A stretch of DNA of 64,000 nucleotides from NCBI RefSeq assembly GCF_001027285.1, contig NZ_CP011509.1, positions 2,178,501 through 2,242,500 on the forward strand, written 5' to 3'. Shown here piece by piece: positions 50,388-59,507 of this stretch; position 1 is the stretch's first letter, and each line of letters opens with the position of its first letter. Under the pieces are notes generated by a model. That model saw nothing but the letters and a program-made list of their open reading frames with translations, ran no database searches and was not told where the DNA came from. The DNA comes from Archangium gephyra. Lineage in GTDB: Bacteria; Myxococcota; Myxococcia; Myxococcales; Myxococcaceae. A program made the translations under genes and the position numbers.

Positions 50388-51578
50388 TCAGCGCGCGTAG
50401 ATGCGCTTGTGGTCGCGCGTGCCCTGGTAGCGGAAGCCCTCGCCCGGCGTCTCCTCGGCGGGCTTGTCGTCCAGCTTCTCGCGCGCGGCCATGATGGCCT
50501 CGTACTCGGGGATGCTCAGCGCGCGCCGCTTCTCCAGCAGATTCTCCAGGCCCAGCGCCTTCACGCGCGCCTGCGCCTCGGGCTGCACCACCGCGCTGAA
50601 GAACTCCGCGCACGAGCCGCTGCCGTACGAGAACAGGCCCACCCGCTTGCCCGTCAGATCCTCGCGCGAGCACGACAGGAGGCTCGCCAGCGCCAGGTAC
50701 ATGGAGCCCGTGTAGATGTTGCCCACCTGCGAGGGCAGCATGAGGCTGGGGCCCACCAGCCGGTCGAAGCTCGTGTCCGGCTCCTTGTCCCCGTCCAGCG
50801 TGCGCAGGTGACGGTGCGCCTTGCGCGACATCTTCCCGTACGGCACGTGGTACACGAGCGCGGCGAAGCGGTCGCTGTACGAGCCCTCGCCGCCCGTGTC
50901 CCCGGCGGCCTCCTGGTAGGCCTTGTACGCCCCCTCCAGCGCGTCCAGGTAGCACTGCACCGAGTAGTGCCCGTCCACCACCGCGTCCTTGGAGTAGAGC
51001 GGACGCCAGAAGTCCATCACGTCCTTGGCGTACGCGCCCGTCTTCCCGGCCTCGAAGGCCAGCAGCTTGGGCTTGTCGGACACCAGCAGGGCCACCGCGC
51101 CCGCGCCCTGCGTGGGCTCACCCGGCGTGCCCACGCCGTAGCGCGCGATGTCCGAGCAGATGATGAGCGCCTTCTTCCCCTTGGCGCTGCCCGAGCGCAC
51201 CCAGTCCATGGCCAGCAGCAGCGCCGCGGTGCCGCCGTAGCAGGCGTGCTTCGTCTCGAAGACGCGGCAGCGCGTGGACAGCCCCAGCAGGCCCTGCACG
51301 TACGAGGACACCGGCTTGGAGTGGTCCACCGCCGTCTCGGTGCCCACCACCAGCATGCCCACGTCCTCCGGGGTGCACCCGGCCGCCTCCATCGCCATGC
51401 GTGCCGCGCGCGCCGCCAGCGTCACCGTGTCCTCTTCCACCAGCGGCACGGCCATCCGCGTCACACCCAGCCCATCCACGTACTTGCCCGGCGCCACGCC
51501 ACGCGCCTTGGCCAGCTCCGCCAGCTCCACGTACGTCGGCGGCACCGCGATACCAAGGCTCTCCAGTCCAGCCTGCAT
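50388..51578 (-). CDS. mvaS: hydroxymethylglutaryl-CoA synthase MvaS
   Basis: 396 residues from the ATG at 51578 (AAGGAG 7 nt upstream). Strong resemblance to bacterial MvaS: catalytic Glu in VVGTETAVDHSKP (E81), catalytic Cys in KHACYGGTAALL (C113), His in VYHVPYGKM (H244); also SDIARYGVGTPGEPTQGAGAVALL, DFWRPLYSKDAVVDGHYS and NIYTGSMYLALASLL. Condenses acetyl-CoA with acetoacetyl-CoA to HMG-CoA, feeding the mevalonate pathway; partners functionally with the HMG-CoA reductase in the car operon. Polyketide beta-branching HMG synthases (PksG/TaC type) are the alternative, but no PKS gene is nearby. Confidence 0.9.
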   Translation of the reverse strand: MQAGLESLGIAVPPTYVELAELAKARGVAPGKYVDGLGVTRMAVPLVEEDTVTLAARAARMAMEAAGCTPEDVGMLVVGTETAVDHSKPVSSYVQGLLGLSTRCRVFETKHACYGGTAALLLAMDWVRSGSAKGKKALIICSDIARYGVGTPGEPTQGAGAVALLVSDKPKLLAFEAGKTGAYAKDVMDFWRPLYSKDAVVDGHYSVQCYLDALEGAYKAYQEAAGDTGGEGSYSDRFAALVYHVPYGKMSRKAHRHLRTLDGDKEPDTSFDRLVGPSLMLPSQVGNIYTGSMYLALASLLSCSREDLTGKRVGLFSYGSGSCAEFFSAVVQPEAQARVKALGLENLLEKRRALSIPEYEAIMAAREKLDDKPAEETPGEGFRYQGTRDHKRIYAR

Positions 51579-51596
51579 CCAGCACTCCTTCAATTC

Positions 51597-51616
51597 TTCA
51601 GTGGGGGGACACTGAA
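51597..51616. promoter_or_regulatory. inverted repeat upstream of mvaS
   Basis: TTCAGTG-N6-CACTGAA (7-6-7), 18 bp upstream of the mvaS start, in the 154-bp divergent region shared with the DUF2071 gene. It could be a regulator operator or an mRNA 5' hairpin. No matching site was noticed elsewhere in the window. Confidence 0.45.
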
Positions 51617-51732
51617 AGTTGGGGGGAGAACAGTCTGGCTTATTGGACGGGTGTGTTTCCACCCCCGCCGCGTCCTTGTCCTGGTGACAAGGTGGGGAGA
51701 TGTGGTGGCCCACCCGCGAAGGTACCGGGGGT

Positions 51733-52503
51733 ATGAAGGCGCCCGTGCCCGAGATCGATCGTCTCAGTCCCACGCGCCGGCCGGAGGAGCGGCCCGTGAT
51801 GTACCAGCGCTGGCGCCACCTGCTCTTCCTGCACTGGGCGCTGCCGCCCGAGGTGATGGCGCCGCTGCTGCCGCCGGGGCTGACGCTGGACACCTTCGAC
51901 GGCAAGGCGTGGGTGGGCCTGGTGCCCTTCACCATGCGCGGCGTACGGCCCCGGGGGCTGCCCGCGGTGGGCTTCCTGTCGGACTTCCACGAGACCAACG
52001 TGCGCACGTACGTGCACTTCCAGGGGAAGGACCCCGGCGTCTGGTTCTTCAGCCTGGAGGCCGCCAACGCCATCGCGGTGCGGCTGGCGCGGGCGTGGTT
52101 CAAGCTGCCCTACCAGTACGCGCGCATGGAGCTCACCACCGGAGGGGAAGGGGAGCCGTTGGCCTACCGCTCCGAGCGCCTGTGGCCCGGGCCCACGCCC
52201 GCCACCTGCGCCGTGCGCTGCACGCCCCGGGGCCCGGCCGCGCCTTCGACTCCGGGCACGCTCCAGCACTTCCTCGTCGAGCGTTACTTCCTCTACTCCA
52301 CCGCCCGGGGCTCGCTCTTCCGCGGGCAGGTGCACCACCCGCCGTACCAGGTGCGCGGCGCCGGCGTGGAGGGACTGGACGAGTCGCTCCTGGCGGCCGC
52401 GGGCATTCCCCGTCCCGCCGAGCCACCCATGGCGCTCTTCTCGGAGGGCGTCGATGTCGACGTGTTCCGCCTCCGGCGCGTCCAATCCCTTTCAGGGAGG
52501 TGA
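51733..52503 (+). CDS. DUF2071 (YqjF-like) protein
   Basis: 256 residues from the ATG at 51733. DUF2071 features: QRWRHLLFLHWALPPEVMAPLLPPGLTLDTFDGKAWVGLVPFTM at the start, FHETNVRTYVHFQGKDPGVWFFSLEA in the middle, then LARAWFKLPYQYARM and HFLVERYFLYS. The family adopts a fold like acetoacetate decarboxylase and is named only by number; its reaction is not established. Cytoplasmic, no signal peptide. Divergent from mvaS across a short region, so co-regulation is possible. Confidence 0.85.
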   Translation: MKAPVPEIDRLSPTRRPEERPVMYQRWRHLLFLHWALPPEVMAPLLPPGLTLDTFDGKAWVGLVPFTMRGVRPRGLPAVGFLSDFHETNVRTYVHFQGKDPGVWFFSLEAANAIAVRLARAWFKLPYQYARMELTTGGEGEPLAYRSERLWPGPTPATCAVRCTPRGPAAPSTPGTLQHFLVERYFLYSTARGSLFRGQVHHPPYQVRGAGVEGLDESLLAAAGIPRPAEPPMALFSEGVDVDVFRLRRVQSLSGR

Positions 52504-52519
52504 CAGGGGGCCGGGGTGT

Positions 52520-53452
52520 TCAGCAGGTGCCGCAGTCGGCGAGGCAGCTCTTGGCGGTGGTGCCCGTGCCGCAGCTCTCCGTGGCCTGGCACGTGCCGTC
52601 GCCGCAGCTGTAGAAGTCCGAGGGCTTCATGCGCGTGGTGACGGGCCGGTAGGTGACACCGTTGTAGGTGCACGAGGTGTAGAAGGTGTTGGTCGCGTCC
52701 CGGGTGCAGTAGTTGGAGCAGCTGCCCACGTACGTCATGGGCGTGCACTGAGAGGCATTGGGCGAGCCGGCGAGGCCACACACGCGCGGGCTGCTCTGGC
52801 TGCTCGTCAGGGACAGGCCGTCATTGCCGCCGAAGACGCCCGTGCTCCCGTCGAAGAGGTTGCCGAAGAAGCACGCCTCCTTGGTGCTGTAGTCCGACAG
52901 CTCCTGCGTCGTATAGGTGATGGTGTTGCCGGCCCCGTCCAGCCCCAGCAGGGAGATGGTGACGTGGATGCCGAACTTGTTGGCGTGCGCCGCCATGCAG
53001 CCCGACACCACCTGCAGCTCCGCCGTGGTGGCCGCCGAGCCGCTGGCCCAGCCCGGGGCGAGCCCCAGCACGCCGTTCCACGTATAGGTGGTGCCCCCGC
53101 TCGTGTACGAGCGCGTCTGGCCCGACGGCACCGCGCACGCCACCACGTACTTCATCACCTCGTTGCGCACCGTCGGGTCGCCCTGGAACCAGCTGTCGAA
53201 GCTGCTCGTCGCCAGGCCATTGAGGCTCAGCCCGTTGAGACTCAGCCCGTTGAGGCTCAGCCCGTTGAGGCTCAGGCCATTGAGGCTCAGCCCGTTGCCC
53301 ACGATGACCTTCTGGGCCGTGCTCCCCCACTCCTCCTGCCCGCCCGTCTCTTCTGGCAGCCCCTCCGCCGGTCCGCAGCCCACAGTGCAGGCCAGCACCA
53401 CTGCCAGAAACTCCCAACCGCTGCGCCGAGACTCGAAGGTCTTCAACAGCAT
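52520..53452 (-). CDS. secreted lipoprotein with LSLNG pentapeptide repeats and Cys-rich tail
   Basis: 310 residues from the ATG at 53452, which follows GGGGGTGG. Signal peptide with FLAVVLACTVGC; lipidation Cys near residue 26. Residues ~51-78 hold five LSLNG units ending in NGLATSSFDSW. A Ser/Thr/Gly-rich body follows (~80-240). The last ~45 residues have the motif CGDGTCQATESC...CLADCGTC, a Cys-rich end common in myxobacterial surface proteins. Cys pairs suggest disulfides outside the cell. No enzyme motif. Convergent with the DUF2071 gene. Confidence 0.7.
   Translation of the reverse strand: MLLKTFESRRSGWEFLAVVLACTVGCGPAEGLPEETGGQEEWGSTAQKVIVGNGLSLNGLSLNGLSLNGLSLNGLSLNGLATSSFDSWFQGDPTVRNEVMKYVVACAVPSGQTRSYTSGGTTYTWNGVLGLAPGWASGSAATTAELQVVSGCMAAHANKFGIHVTISLLGLDGAGNTITYTTQELSDYSTKEACFFGNLFDGSTGVFGGNDGLSLTSSQSSPRVCGLAGSPNASQCTPMTYVGSCSNYCTRDATNTFYTSCTYNGVTYRPVTTRMKPSDFYSCGDGTCQATESCGTGTTAKSCLADCGTC
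53217..53291. repeat. five tandem 15-bp repeats (encode LSLNG units)
   Basis: TTGAG recurs at 53220, 53235, 53250, 53265 and 53280, exactly every 15 bp, giving five near-identical copies with single-base variants (for example TTGAGACTCAG in the second). In frame in the lipoprotein gene; copy number could vary between strains. Confidence 0.85.
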
Positions 53453-53774
53453 GGTCCACCCCCTGGGAACGGATGACGCGGGATATGTCGTTCTGCCTGG
53501 CACTCCCCCTCGTGGAGCTCTTCGGAATTCCAGCCCGACAAGCTGAACTCCACGTCATCAGTGTGATTACTGGCTTCGATGAAATAAAGGACACCCCCGC
53601 GAAAACCGTCTAATCGGTCAAAATTGAGACACCTGAAATGTCGGGATTGGGCAAACAACCCACGCACGACGTCAGGCAGTGAAAGGCGGTTCACGTCCCG
53701 TTCGTGGACGTGCGAAGACGACGCGAGGCGCGGGAGGCCTCACGTCGTCTGGGATTGAAAGGGGAAGGGTTCTC
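53453..53774. other. 322-bp non-coding stretch between lipoprotein and kinase genes
   Basis: No gene. It holds the leader of the LSLNG lipoprotein on the left, including a relatively AT-rich patch around 53560-53630, a plausible promoter for the leftward lipoprotein, and a hairpin at 53717-53749 on the right. No tRNA or riboswitch pattern recognised. Confidence 0.5.
53717..53749 (-). terminator. terminator-like hairpin after the leftward Ser/Thr kinase gene
   Basis: 53717-53723 (GACGACG) pairs with 53743-53749 (CGTCGTC) and GAGGC (53725-53729) with GCCTC (53737-53741), with one C/A mismatch between the two stems and a 7-nt loop. It lies 25 nt beyond the kinase stop; no T-tract. Confidence 0.55.
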
Positions 53775-55166
53775 CTAGCCGGCCAGCGGCAGGGCGCAGG
53801 CGCGCGCGGCCGAGGGGGTGACGCCGAAACCGCTCGCGTCGCGCACCACCCAGCCGGCGATGTCCGCCAGGGGACCGCCGGTGATGTCGAGGCCCTCGGG
53901 GCCGCGCCGTGCATCCACCTGGCCCACGTGGACACAGGCATGGACGCTCACGCGCGTGCCGGCCGCGAGCTTCTGCGCGCGCTGGTGCAGCTCGCGCGCC
54001 TTCTCCAGCAACTCCCGGGCATCCGCGTGGGAGGGTTCGTCGAGCGGGCACACGCCCAGCAGCGCCATGCCCGTCTGCACGGCGAGCACGAAGCCGGCCG
54101 CGCGCAGCTCCTGCTCCAGCCCGTCGAGCACCTCGGAGACGGCGGCATACGCGGCGTCATCCTCGGCGCCGTCCTCGAGCACCACCTCGGCGTGCAGGGC
54201 GAAGGCGCGCACGCTGCGGCCCTGCGCCGACACCTTTCCCGGGCTCGCCGGGGCCACCGCCTCGCGCAGCGCGGCGCGGAAGGAGGCCACGTCCGGGTAG
54301 CGCCGCTCCGCCTCCTTCTCCAGGCAGCGCAGCACCACCGCGTCCACCGCGGGCGGCACGGGCACTTCCGTGCTCGGCCTCGGCGCCGGCGCCTCCAGGT
54401 GCATCCGCTCCACCTCCAGCCGATCCTCGGACTGGAAGGGGTAGTGGCCCGTCAGCATCTGGTAGAGCAGCACGCCCAGCGCGTAGATGTCCGTGGTGGG
54501 CCCGATGTGGCCGCTGCGGAACTGCTCGGGCGCCATGGCCTGCGAGGTGCCCAGCCGCTGGCCCGCCACCGTCAGCCCTTCCTGCCCCGGCTCCGGGTGG
54601 ATGAACTTGGCGATGCCGAAGTCCAGCAGCTTCACCACCGGCGGCTCGCCCTCGGACACCACCGCCACGTTGCTCGCCTTCAAATCCCGGTGCACCACGC
54701 CCGCCTGGTGCGCCGCCTCCAGCGCCGCGCACACCGGCTCCAGGTACGCCAGCGCCCGCTCCGGTGACAGCCGCCCGCGCTCCTGCAACAGCTGGCTGAG
54801 CGTGCGCCCCGGCAACAGCTCCATCACGTAGTACGGGCTGCCGTCCTGCAGCATGCCGAAGTCGTACACGTCCACGATGTGCGGGTGGCGTATCTGATTG
54901 ACGACGCGCGCCTCGCGCACGAAGCGCTGCAACATCTCGCCCTGATCCGTCAGGTGCGGATGAAGGATCTTCACCGCGGCGCGCCGGCCGAGGATCCGGT
55001 GTTCAGCTTCGTACACCGCGCCATGGCCTCCCGAGGCGAGCACCGCCTTGAGCATGTACTCACCGGCGAGGGCACCAGGAGCGAGCTGCACGCGGGCGGG
55101 ATGCTCTCGGGGCGGCGTGCGCTCGGTGCGGGGGAGGATGTGAAAAGTGCTGTCCGTGTCCGCCAT
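53775..55166 (-). CDS. Ser/Thr protein kinase fused to a degenerate nucleotide-cyclase-like domain
   Basis: 463 residues from the ATG at 55166. Kinase domain (~36-300): VLASGGHGAVYEA, AAVKIL (K66), HRDLKASN (D161), LLDFGIAKF (D182), GTSQAMAPEQF; all catalytic residues present. No TM. The C-terminal ~140 residues (~319-455) have the look of a class III cyclase fold: RAFALHAEVVLEDG, LRAAGFVLAVQTGMALLG, TRVSVHACVHVGQVD and GLDITGGPLADIAGWV, but the metal-binding Asp and the Asn/Arg pair are missing, so it should be non-catalytic, perhaps a regulatory or dimerisation module. Kinases fused to such domains are seen in some myxobacteria. A terminator-like hairpin follows. Confidence 0.88.
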   Translation of the reverse strand: MADTDSTFHILPRTERTPPREHPARVQLAPGALAGEYMLKAVLASGGHGAVYEAEHRILGRRAAVKILHPHLTDQGEMLQRFVREARVVNQIRHPHIVDVYDFGMLQDGSPYYVMELLPGRTLSQLLQERGRLSPERALAYLEPVCAALEAAHQAGVVHRDLKASNVAVVSEGEPPVVKLLDFGIAKFIHPEPGQEGLTVAGQRLGTSQAMAPEQFRSGHIGPTTDIYALGVLLYQMLTGHYPFQSEDRLEVERMHLEAPAPRPSTEVPVPPAVDAVVLRCLEKEAERRYPDVASFRAALREAVAPASPGKVSAQGRSVRAFALHAEVVLEDGAEDDAAYAAVSEVLDGLEQELRAAGFVLAVQTGMALLGVCPLDEPSHADARELLEKARELHQRAQKLAAGTRVSVHACVHVGQVDARRGPEGLDITGGPLADIAGWVVRDASGFGVTPSAARACALPLAG

Positions 55167-55373
55167 TGCTTCAAGTTTACCACCGCTGGAGGACGGCCTC
55201 GGGAGGGGGGGGCCCCTCTGTCGAGCGCAGGGCACTTGGGTTAGCCTCGCGCAACGAGGTGTCCACTGGTGGATGGATGGACGCGCGGGACACCGGGTGG
55301 GTGAGGTGCCCCGGACCCCCACTCTGCTGGATACTTCCACGGCTGACGAACAACTCCTGCCCCCGGGAAGAGC

Positions 55374-57689
55374 ATGGCCATGAAGATGGTGGACGATCTC
55401 ACGATGTGTGGAGGGCCCGCGAAGCCACTCCAGTCCTCGGAGAGCGCGTGCCTCATCCTCACCAGCACGACGACGCCGGCGGCGATCGGAAAGGTGTTCC
55501 GCATCGAGTCCGCGGAGCACGTGCTCGGACGGGGAGCGGACGCGGGATTCCAGATCAACGACCATGGCGTGTCGCGCCGGCACGCGCGCATCACCCGCGC
55601 GCCCGAGGGCAGCTTCCACCTGGCGGATCTGGGCTCCACCAACGGCACCTACCTCAATGGCGTGCGCATCGCGTCCGCCGAGCTGCACGAGGGGGATCGG
55701 GTCCAGATTGGCACCGTGACGGTGCTGCGCTTCTCCATGCGCGAGCTGGTGGAGCAGGGCGAGGAGCAGCTGCGCCAGGCCCTGAGCGCGGCGCGCGTGG
55801 GCATCTGGGATTGGAACGCCGTCACCGGCGCGGTGACATGGAGCGAGCAGGTCGATCGGCTGCTGAGCCTGCCAGTAGGCTCGCTGTCGGGGCGCCCCAC
55901 GGACTTGTCCGAGGTGGTGCACCCGGGAGATCTGCAGCGCGTGCGCGAGGCGCTGGCCACGGCGCTCGCCCAGCGCGTCCACCTGGACGTGGAGTACCGC
56001 ATCGAGCTGGCGGGCGCGCGCGGCCGGTGGCTGTCCTGCAAGGGTGACGTGCTGTGTGACGAGACGGGCACTCCGGTGCGCATCACCGGCACGGTGATGG
56101 ACATCACCGAGCGCAAGGTGGCCGAGCAGGAGCTGCGCCGCCAGGCGCTCATCTTCGAGAGCCTGTGCGAGGGCGTGGTCGTCACGGACCGGGCCGGGCG
56201 CATCATCGACTGGAACGCGAGCGCGGAGAAGATGTTCGGCCGGGGCAAGGCCGAGGCGCTCGGGCAGACGCTCTTCTCGCTGCTGCACCCGGGCGCGGAG
56301 GACAAGCGCACGGGCGAGGTGCTCACGGCGCTGGAGCGCGACGGCCGGTGGACGGGGGAGATGGACTTCAAGCGGGCCGATGGCACGCAGAGCTACTGCG
56401 AGTCCGTGGTGGCGCCGCTGCGGGACGCGGAGGGCCGGACCATCGCCCACATCATGGTCCACCGCGACACCACCGAGCGCCGGCTGCTCCAGTCGCGGCT
56501 GCAGATGGCGGACCGGCTGGCCTCGGTGGGCACGCTGGGCGCGGGCGTGGCGCATGAAATCAACAACCCGCTGGCCTACATGCTCGTCAACCTGCACCTC
56601 ATCTCCGAGGGCATGGAGCGGCTGAGGAGCTCGGCGGTGGCGGAGACGGTGGAGCCGCTGCACCAGGTCATCCGCGAGACGGTGGAGGGCGCCGAGCGCA
56701 TTGCCTCCATCGTGAGGGACCTGAAGACGTTCGCCCGGGGCCAGCAGGAGGACAGGCTGGGGCCGGTGGAGGTGAGCAAGGCGGTGGAGCTGGCGTGCAA
56801 GATGGCGGACAACGTCATCAAGCACCGCGCGCGGCTGGTGACGCAGTTCGAGCCGGTGCCCTCGGTGCAGGGCAACGAGTCGAGGCTGTGCCAGGTGTTC
56901 CTCAACCTGCTGCTCAACGCGGCGCACGCCATTCCCGAGGGGGATGCGAAGGACCACGAGATTCGCGTCATCATCCGCGAGAGCGGCGCGGGCGAGGTGG
57001 TGGTGGAGGTGCGTGACACGGGCATGGGCATGGCGCCCGAGGTGCAGGCGCGCATCTTCGATCCCTTCTTCACCACCAAGCCGGTGGGCGAGGGCACGGG
57101 GCTGGGGCTGTCCATCTGCCACGGCATCATCGACTCCATGGGCGGGCGCATCGCGGTGGAGAGTCAGCCGGGCAAGGGAAGCACCTTCCGCGTGAGCCTG
57201 GGCGTGGCCGGTACGCCAGCCGAGGTGCGGGTCGAGCCCGCGCCGGTGCCCACCGCGGGCCGCGCGCGCATCCTGGTGGTGGATGATGAGCCGTACGTGA
57301 CGCGGGCGCTCCAGCGCTCGCTGTCGCCGGACCATGAGGTGGCCACCGTCAATGGCGCCCGGGCCGCGCTCAAGCTGATGGATCAGGGCAACCGCTTCGA
57401 TCTCATCCTCTGCGACGTGATGATGCCGGGGATGACGGGCATGGACCTGTACGCGGAGCTGAACCGCTCCACGCCGGACCAGGCCCAGCGCGTGGTCTTC
57501 ATGACGGGTGGGGCCTTCACTCCGAGGGCGTTGAGCTTCCTGCAGGAAGTGTCCAACCCGAAGCTCAGCAAGCCGTTGGATCTGCGCCAGTTGAGGGCGT
57601 TGGTGAGCCGCTCGGCGCAGTCGCCCGCGCCGGCCGCGACCCCGTCGGCGGGCGCGCCAGTGGCCGTGTTCCAGGGAGGCGCGAGATGA
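55374..57689 (+). CDS. FHA-PAS-PAS hybrid histidine kinase with receiver domain
   Basis: 771 residues. Order: FHA (~47-115: VLGRGADAGF, VSRRHARI, LGSTNGTYLNG), PAS (~135-245), PAS (~258-370), HisKA with phospho-acceptor H394 (GVAHEINNPLAYML), HATPase_c (~500-610: NLLLNAAHAI, DTGMGMAP, GTGLGLSICHGI), and a receiver domain (~632-745: LVVDDEP, phospho-Asp D681 in LCDVMMPG, T711, K733). No TM, so cytoplasmic. FHA at the N-terminus links phosphothreonine signalling, possibly from nearby Ser/Thr kinases, to the phosphorelay. Translationally coupled to the OPT transporter (ATGA). Confidence 0.92.
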   Translation: MAMKMVDDLTMCGGPAKPLQSSESACLILTSTTTPAAIGKVFRIESAEHVLGRGADAGFQINDHGVSRRHARITRAPEGSFHLADLGSTNGTYLNGVRIASAELHEGDRVQIGTVTVLRFSMRELVEQGEEQLRQALSAARVGIWDWNAVTGAVTWSEQVDRLLSLPVGSLSGRPTDLSEVVHPGDLQRVREALATALAQRVHLDVEYRIELAGARGRWLSCKGDVLCDETGTPVRITGTVMDITERKVAEQELRRQALIFESLCEGVVVTDRAGRIIDWNASAEKMFGRGKAEALGQTLFSLLHPGAEDKRTGEVLTALERDGRWTGEMDFKRADGTQSYCESVVAPLRDAEGRTIAHIMVHRDTTERRLLQSRLQMADRLASVGTLGAGVAHEINNPLAYMLVNLHLISEGMERLRSSAVAETVEPLHQVIRETVEGAERIASIVRDLKTFARGQQEDRLGPVEVSKAVELACKMADNVIKHRARLVTQFEPVPSVQGNESRLCQVFLNLLLNAAHAIPEGDAKDHEIRVIIRESGAGEVVVEVRDTGMGMAPEVQARIFDPFFTTKPVGEGTGLGLSICHGIIDSMGGRIAVESQPGKGSTFRVSLGVAGTPAEVRVEPAPVPTAGRARILVVDDEPYVTRALQRSLSPDHEVATVNGARAALKLMDQGNRFDLILCDVMMPGMTGMDLYAELNRSTPDQAQRVVFMTGGAFTPRALSFLQEVSNPKLSKPLDLRQLRALVSRSAQSPAPAATPSAGAPVAVFQGGAR

Positions 57690-59500
57690 GTGAGCGGCAG
57701 TCCGGGCGTGCCGTGGCCGCCCCTGTGCTCGTCCCGGACGAGTCCTCTTCCCCCTCGCTCCACCCGGTGCCCTCCGAGGTGCCGGCGTCCACGCCCCCCG
57801 AGCTGACGGCCCGTGCGCTGGTGGCCGGAGGACTCATTGGCGCGGTGCTGGCCGTCACCAACGTCTACACGGGCCTGAAGACGGGTTTCTGGGAGTCGGG
57901 GTGCGTGCTGTCCTCGCTGCTGGCCTTCGGTGGCCTGTCGGCGATGGCCCGGCGCGGCCCTCCGGTGTCCCCGCTGGAGACGAACCTCTCCCAGACGGCC
58001 GCGGTGTCCGTGGGCGCGGTGCCCGCCACCGCGGGACTGCTGGGCGCGGTGCCCGCGCTCGCGATGCTGGGGACGCAACCGCCCGGCTGGGCCGTGGCGC
58101 TGTGGGGCGTGGGGCTGGGGACGCTGGGGGTGCTGTTCGCCTTCGCGCTGCGCCGGCGCCTGCTCGAGGACGAGGCCCTGCCGTTTCCCACCGGTGCCGC
58201 CACCGCGGAGCTCATCTCCACGCTGCACTCCACCGGCTCGGCCTACGCGGAGCGCGTCCGGGGCCTGTGGGTGAGTGGCCTGGCCTCCATGGGCCTCACG
58301 TTGTCGAGGGATGTGTGGGGCCTCGTGCCCCAGGCCTCGATGCTGCCCGGGTCGCTGACGGTGGGGGGGCTGAGCGCGAACAGCCTGATGTTGGGCATCG
58401 GCTGGAATCCGATGATGCTGGGCATCGGCGTGCTGGTGGGCCCGCGGGCGGGGCTGAGCATCCTGCTGGGCTCGGCGCTCGCGTGGGCCGGTCTGGCGCC
58501 CTGGCTGGTGAGCGCGAAGGTGGTGACGGACACCTCGTTCCCCACGCTCTCCGGGTGGCTGCTGTGGCCCGGCGTGGGGCTGATGGTGGGCGCGGCGGCC
58601 ACCTCGCTGCTGTCCCAGGTGGGGGCCCTTCCCTCGGTGATGCGGGACTTGCGCAAGCTGGGGCAGGACGGGGCGGGCTGGGAGTCCACGGCCGGCCGGT
58701 GGGTGGCGAGGGCGGTGCTCCCGGCCATCGTGCTCACCGGGGTGATGGCGTGGTTCGCCTTCCAGCTGAGCCCGCTGTACTTCCTGCTGGCGCTGCTGCT
58801 GACGTTCCCGCTGTGCGCGGTGTGCGCCCGGGCGACGGGCCAGACGGACATCGCGCCCATGAGCCCCGTGGGACAGCTCGCGCAGGTGGGCTTCGGCCTG
58901 GGCGTGCCGGGGCATCCCGGCCTCAACGTCGCGGCCGGTGGCGTGGTGTCGGGCGCCGCGTCGCATACCAGCGGTAGCCTGTGGTCGCTCCAGGCCGGGC
59001 GGCTGCTGGGGGCCAGTGCCTCGCGCCAGTTGCTCGTGCAGCTCCCGGGGGTGCTGCTGGGGGCCGCCGTGGCCGTCCCCGCCTACGCGCTGCTGGTGTC
59101 CACGCACGGGCTGGGCTCCGAGACGCTGCCCATGCCCACGGCCCAGCAATTCAAGGCCGTGGCGGAGCTCGCCTCGAAGGGGCTGGGCGAGCTTCCTCCG
59201 TCCTCCACGCTGGCCACGGGCCTGGGCTTCCTCGCGGGCGTGCTGCTGTCGGTGGGCGCGCGCGGCCGGCTGGCGCGGTGGCTGCCCTCGGCGGCGGCCA
59301 TGGGCATCGGCTTCGTCGTGCCGGCCTACTACTCGGTGACGCTGTGCCTGGGGGCCCTGCTGGCCGCCGGGGTGGCCCGCTTCCGTCCCTCGGCCACGCA
59401 GACGGTGCAGTCGGCGGGCGCGGGCGCCATCGTCGGCGAGTCCCTCCTGAGCGTCCTCATCGCCGCGCTCGTCGCCGCTGGCCTCATCCACCAGGGCTGA
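57686..59500 (+). CDS. OPT-family oligopeptide/metal-chelate transporter
   Basis: 604 residues, about 15 TM segments. The N-terminal ~35 residues are Ser/Pro-rich, then LTARALVAGGLIGAVLAVTNVYTGLKTGFWESG, the OPT entry signature; a central loop FPTGAATAELISTLHS and NSLMLGIGWNPMMLGIG match OPT conserved segments. Imports small peptides or metal chelates using the proton gradient. Its ATG overlaps the hybrid kinase stop, an unusual pairing that suggests the kinase senses the transporter's substrate or nutrient state (inferred). Confidence 0.85.
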   Translation: MSERQSGRAVAAPVLVPDESSSPSLHPVPSEVPASTPPELTARALVAGGLIGAVLAVTNVYTGLKTGFWESGCVLSSLLAFGGLSAMARRGPPVSPLETNLSQTAAVSVGAVPATAGLLGAVPALAMLGTQPPGWAVALWGVGLGTLGVLFAFALRRRLLEDEALPFPTGAATAELISTLHSTGSAYAERVRGLWVSGLASMGLTLSRDVWGLVPQASMLPGSLTVGGLSANSLMLGIGWNPMMLGIGVLVGPRAGLSILLGSALAWAGLAPWLVSAKVVTDTSFPTLSGWLLWPGVGLMVGAAATSLLSQVGALPSVMRDLRKLGQDGAGWESTAGRWVARAVLPAIVLTGVMAWFAFQLSPLYFLLALLLTFPLCAVCARATGQTDIAPMSPVGQLAQVGFGLGVPGHPGLNVAAGGVVSGAASHTSGSLWSLQAGRLLGASASRQLLVQLPGVLLGAAVAVPAYALLVSTHGLGSETLPMPTAQQFKAVAELASKGLGELPPSSTLATGLGFLAGVLLSVGARGRLARWLPSAAAMGIGFVVPAYYSVTLCLGALLAAGVARFRPSATQTVQSAGAGAIVGESLLSVLIAALVAAGLIHQG

Positions 59501-59507
59501 GGGCGGT

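Noticed and set aside
55167..57335. Minus-strand extension of the Ser/Thr kinase frame over the hybrid kinase
   Set aside because: The kinase begins at 55166; upstream translation is low-complexity and opposite a well-supported gene.
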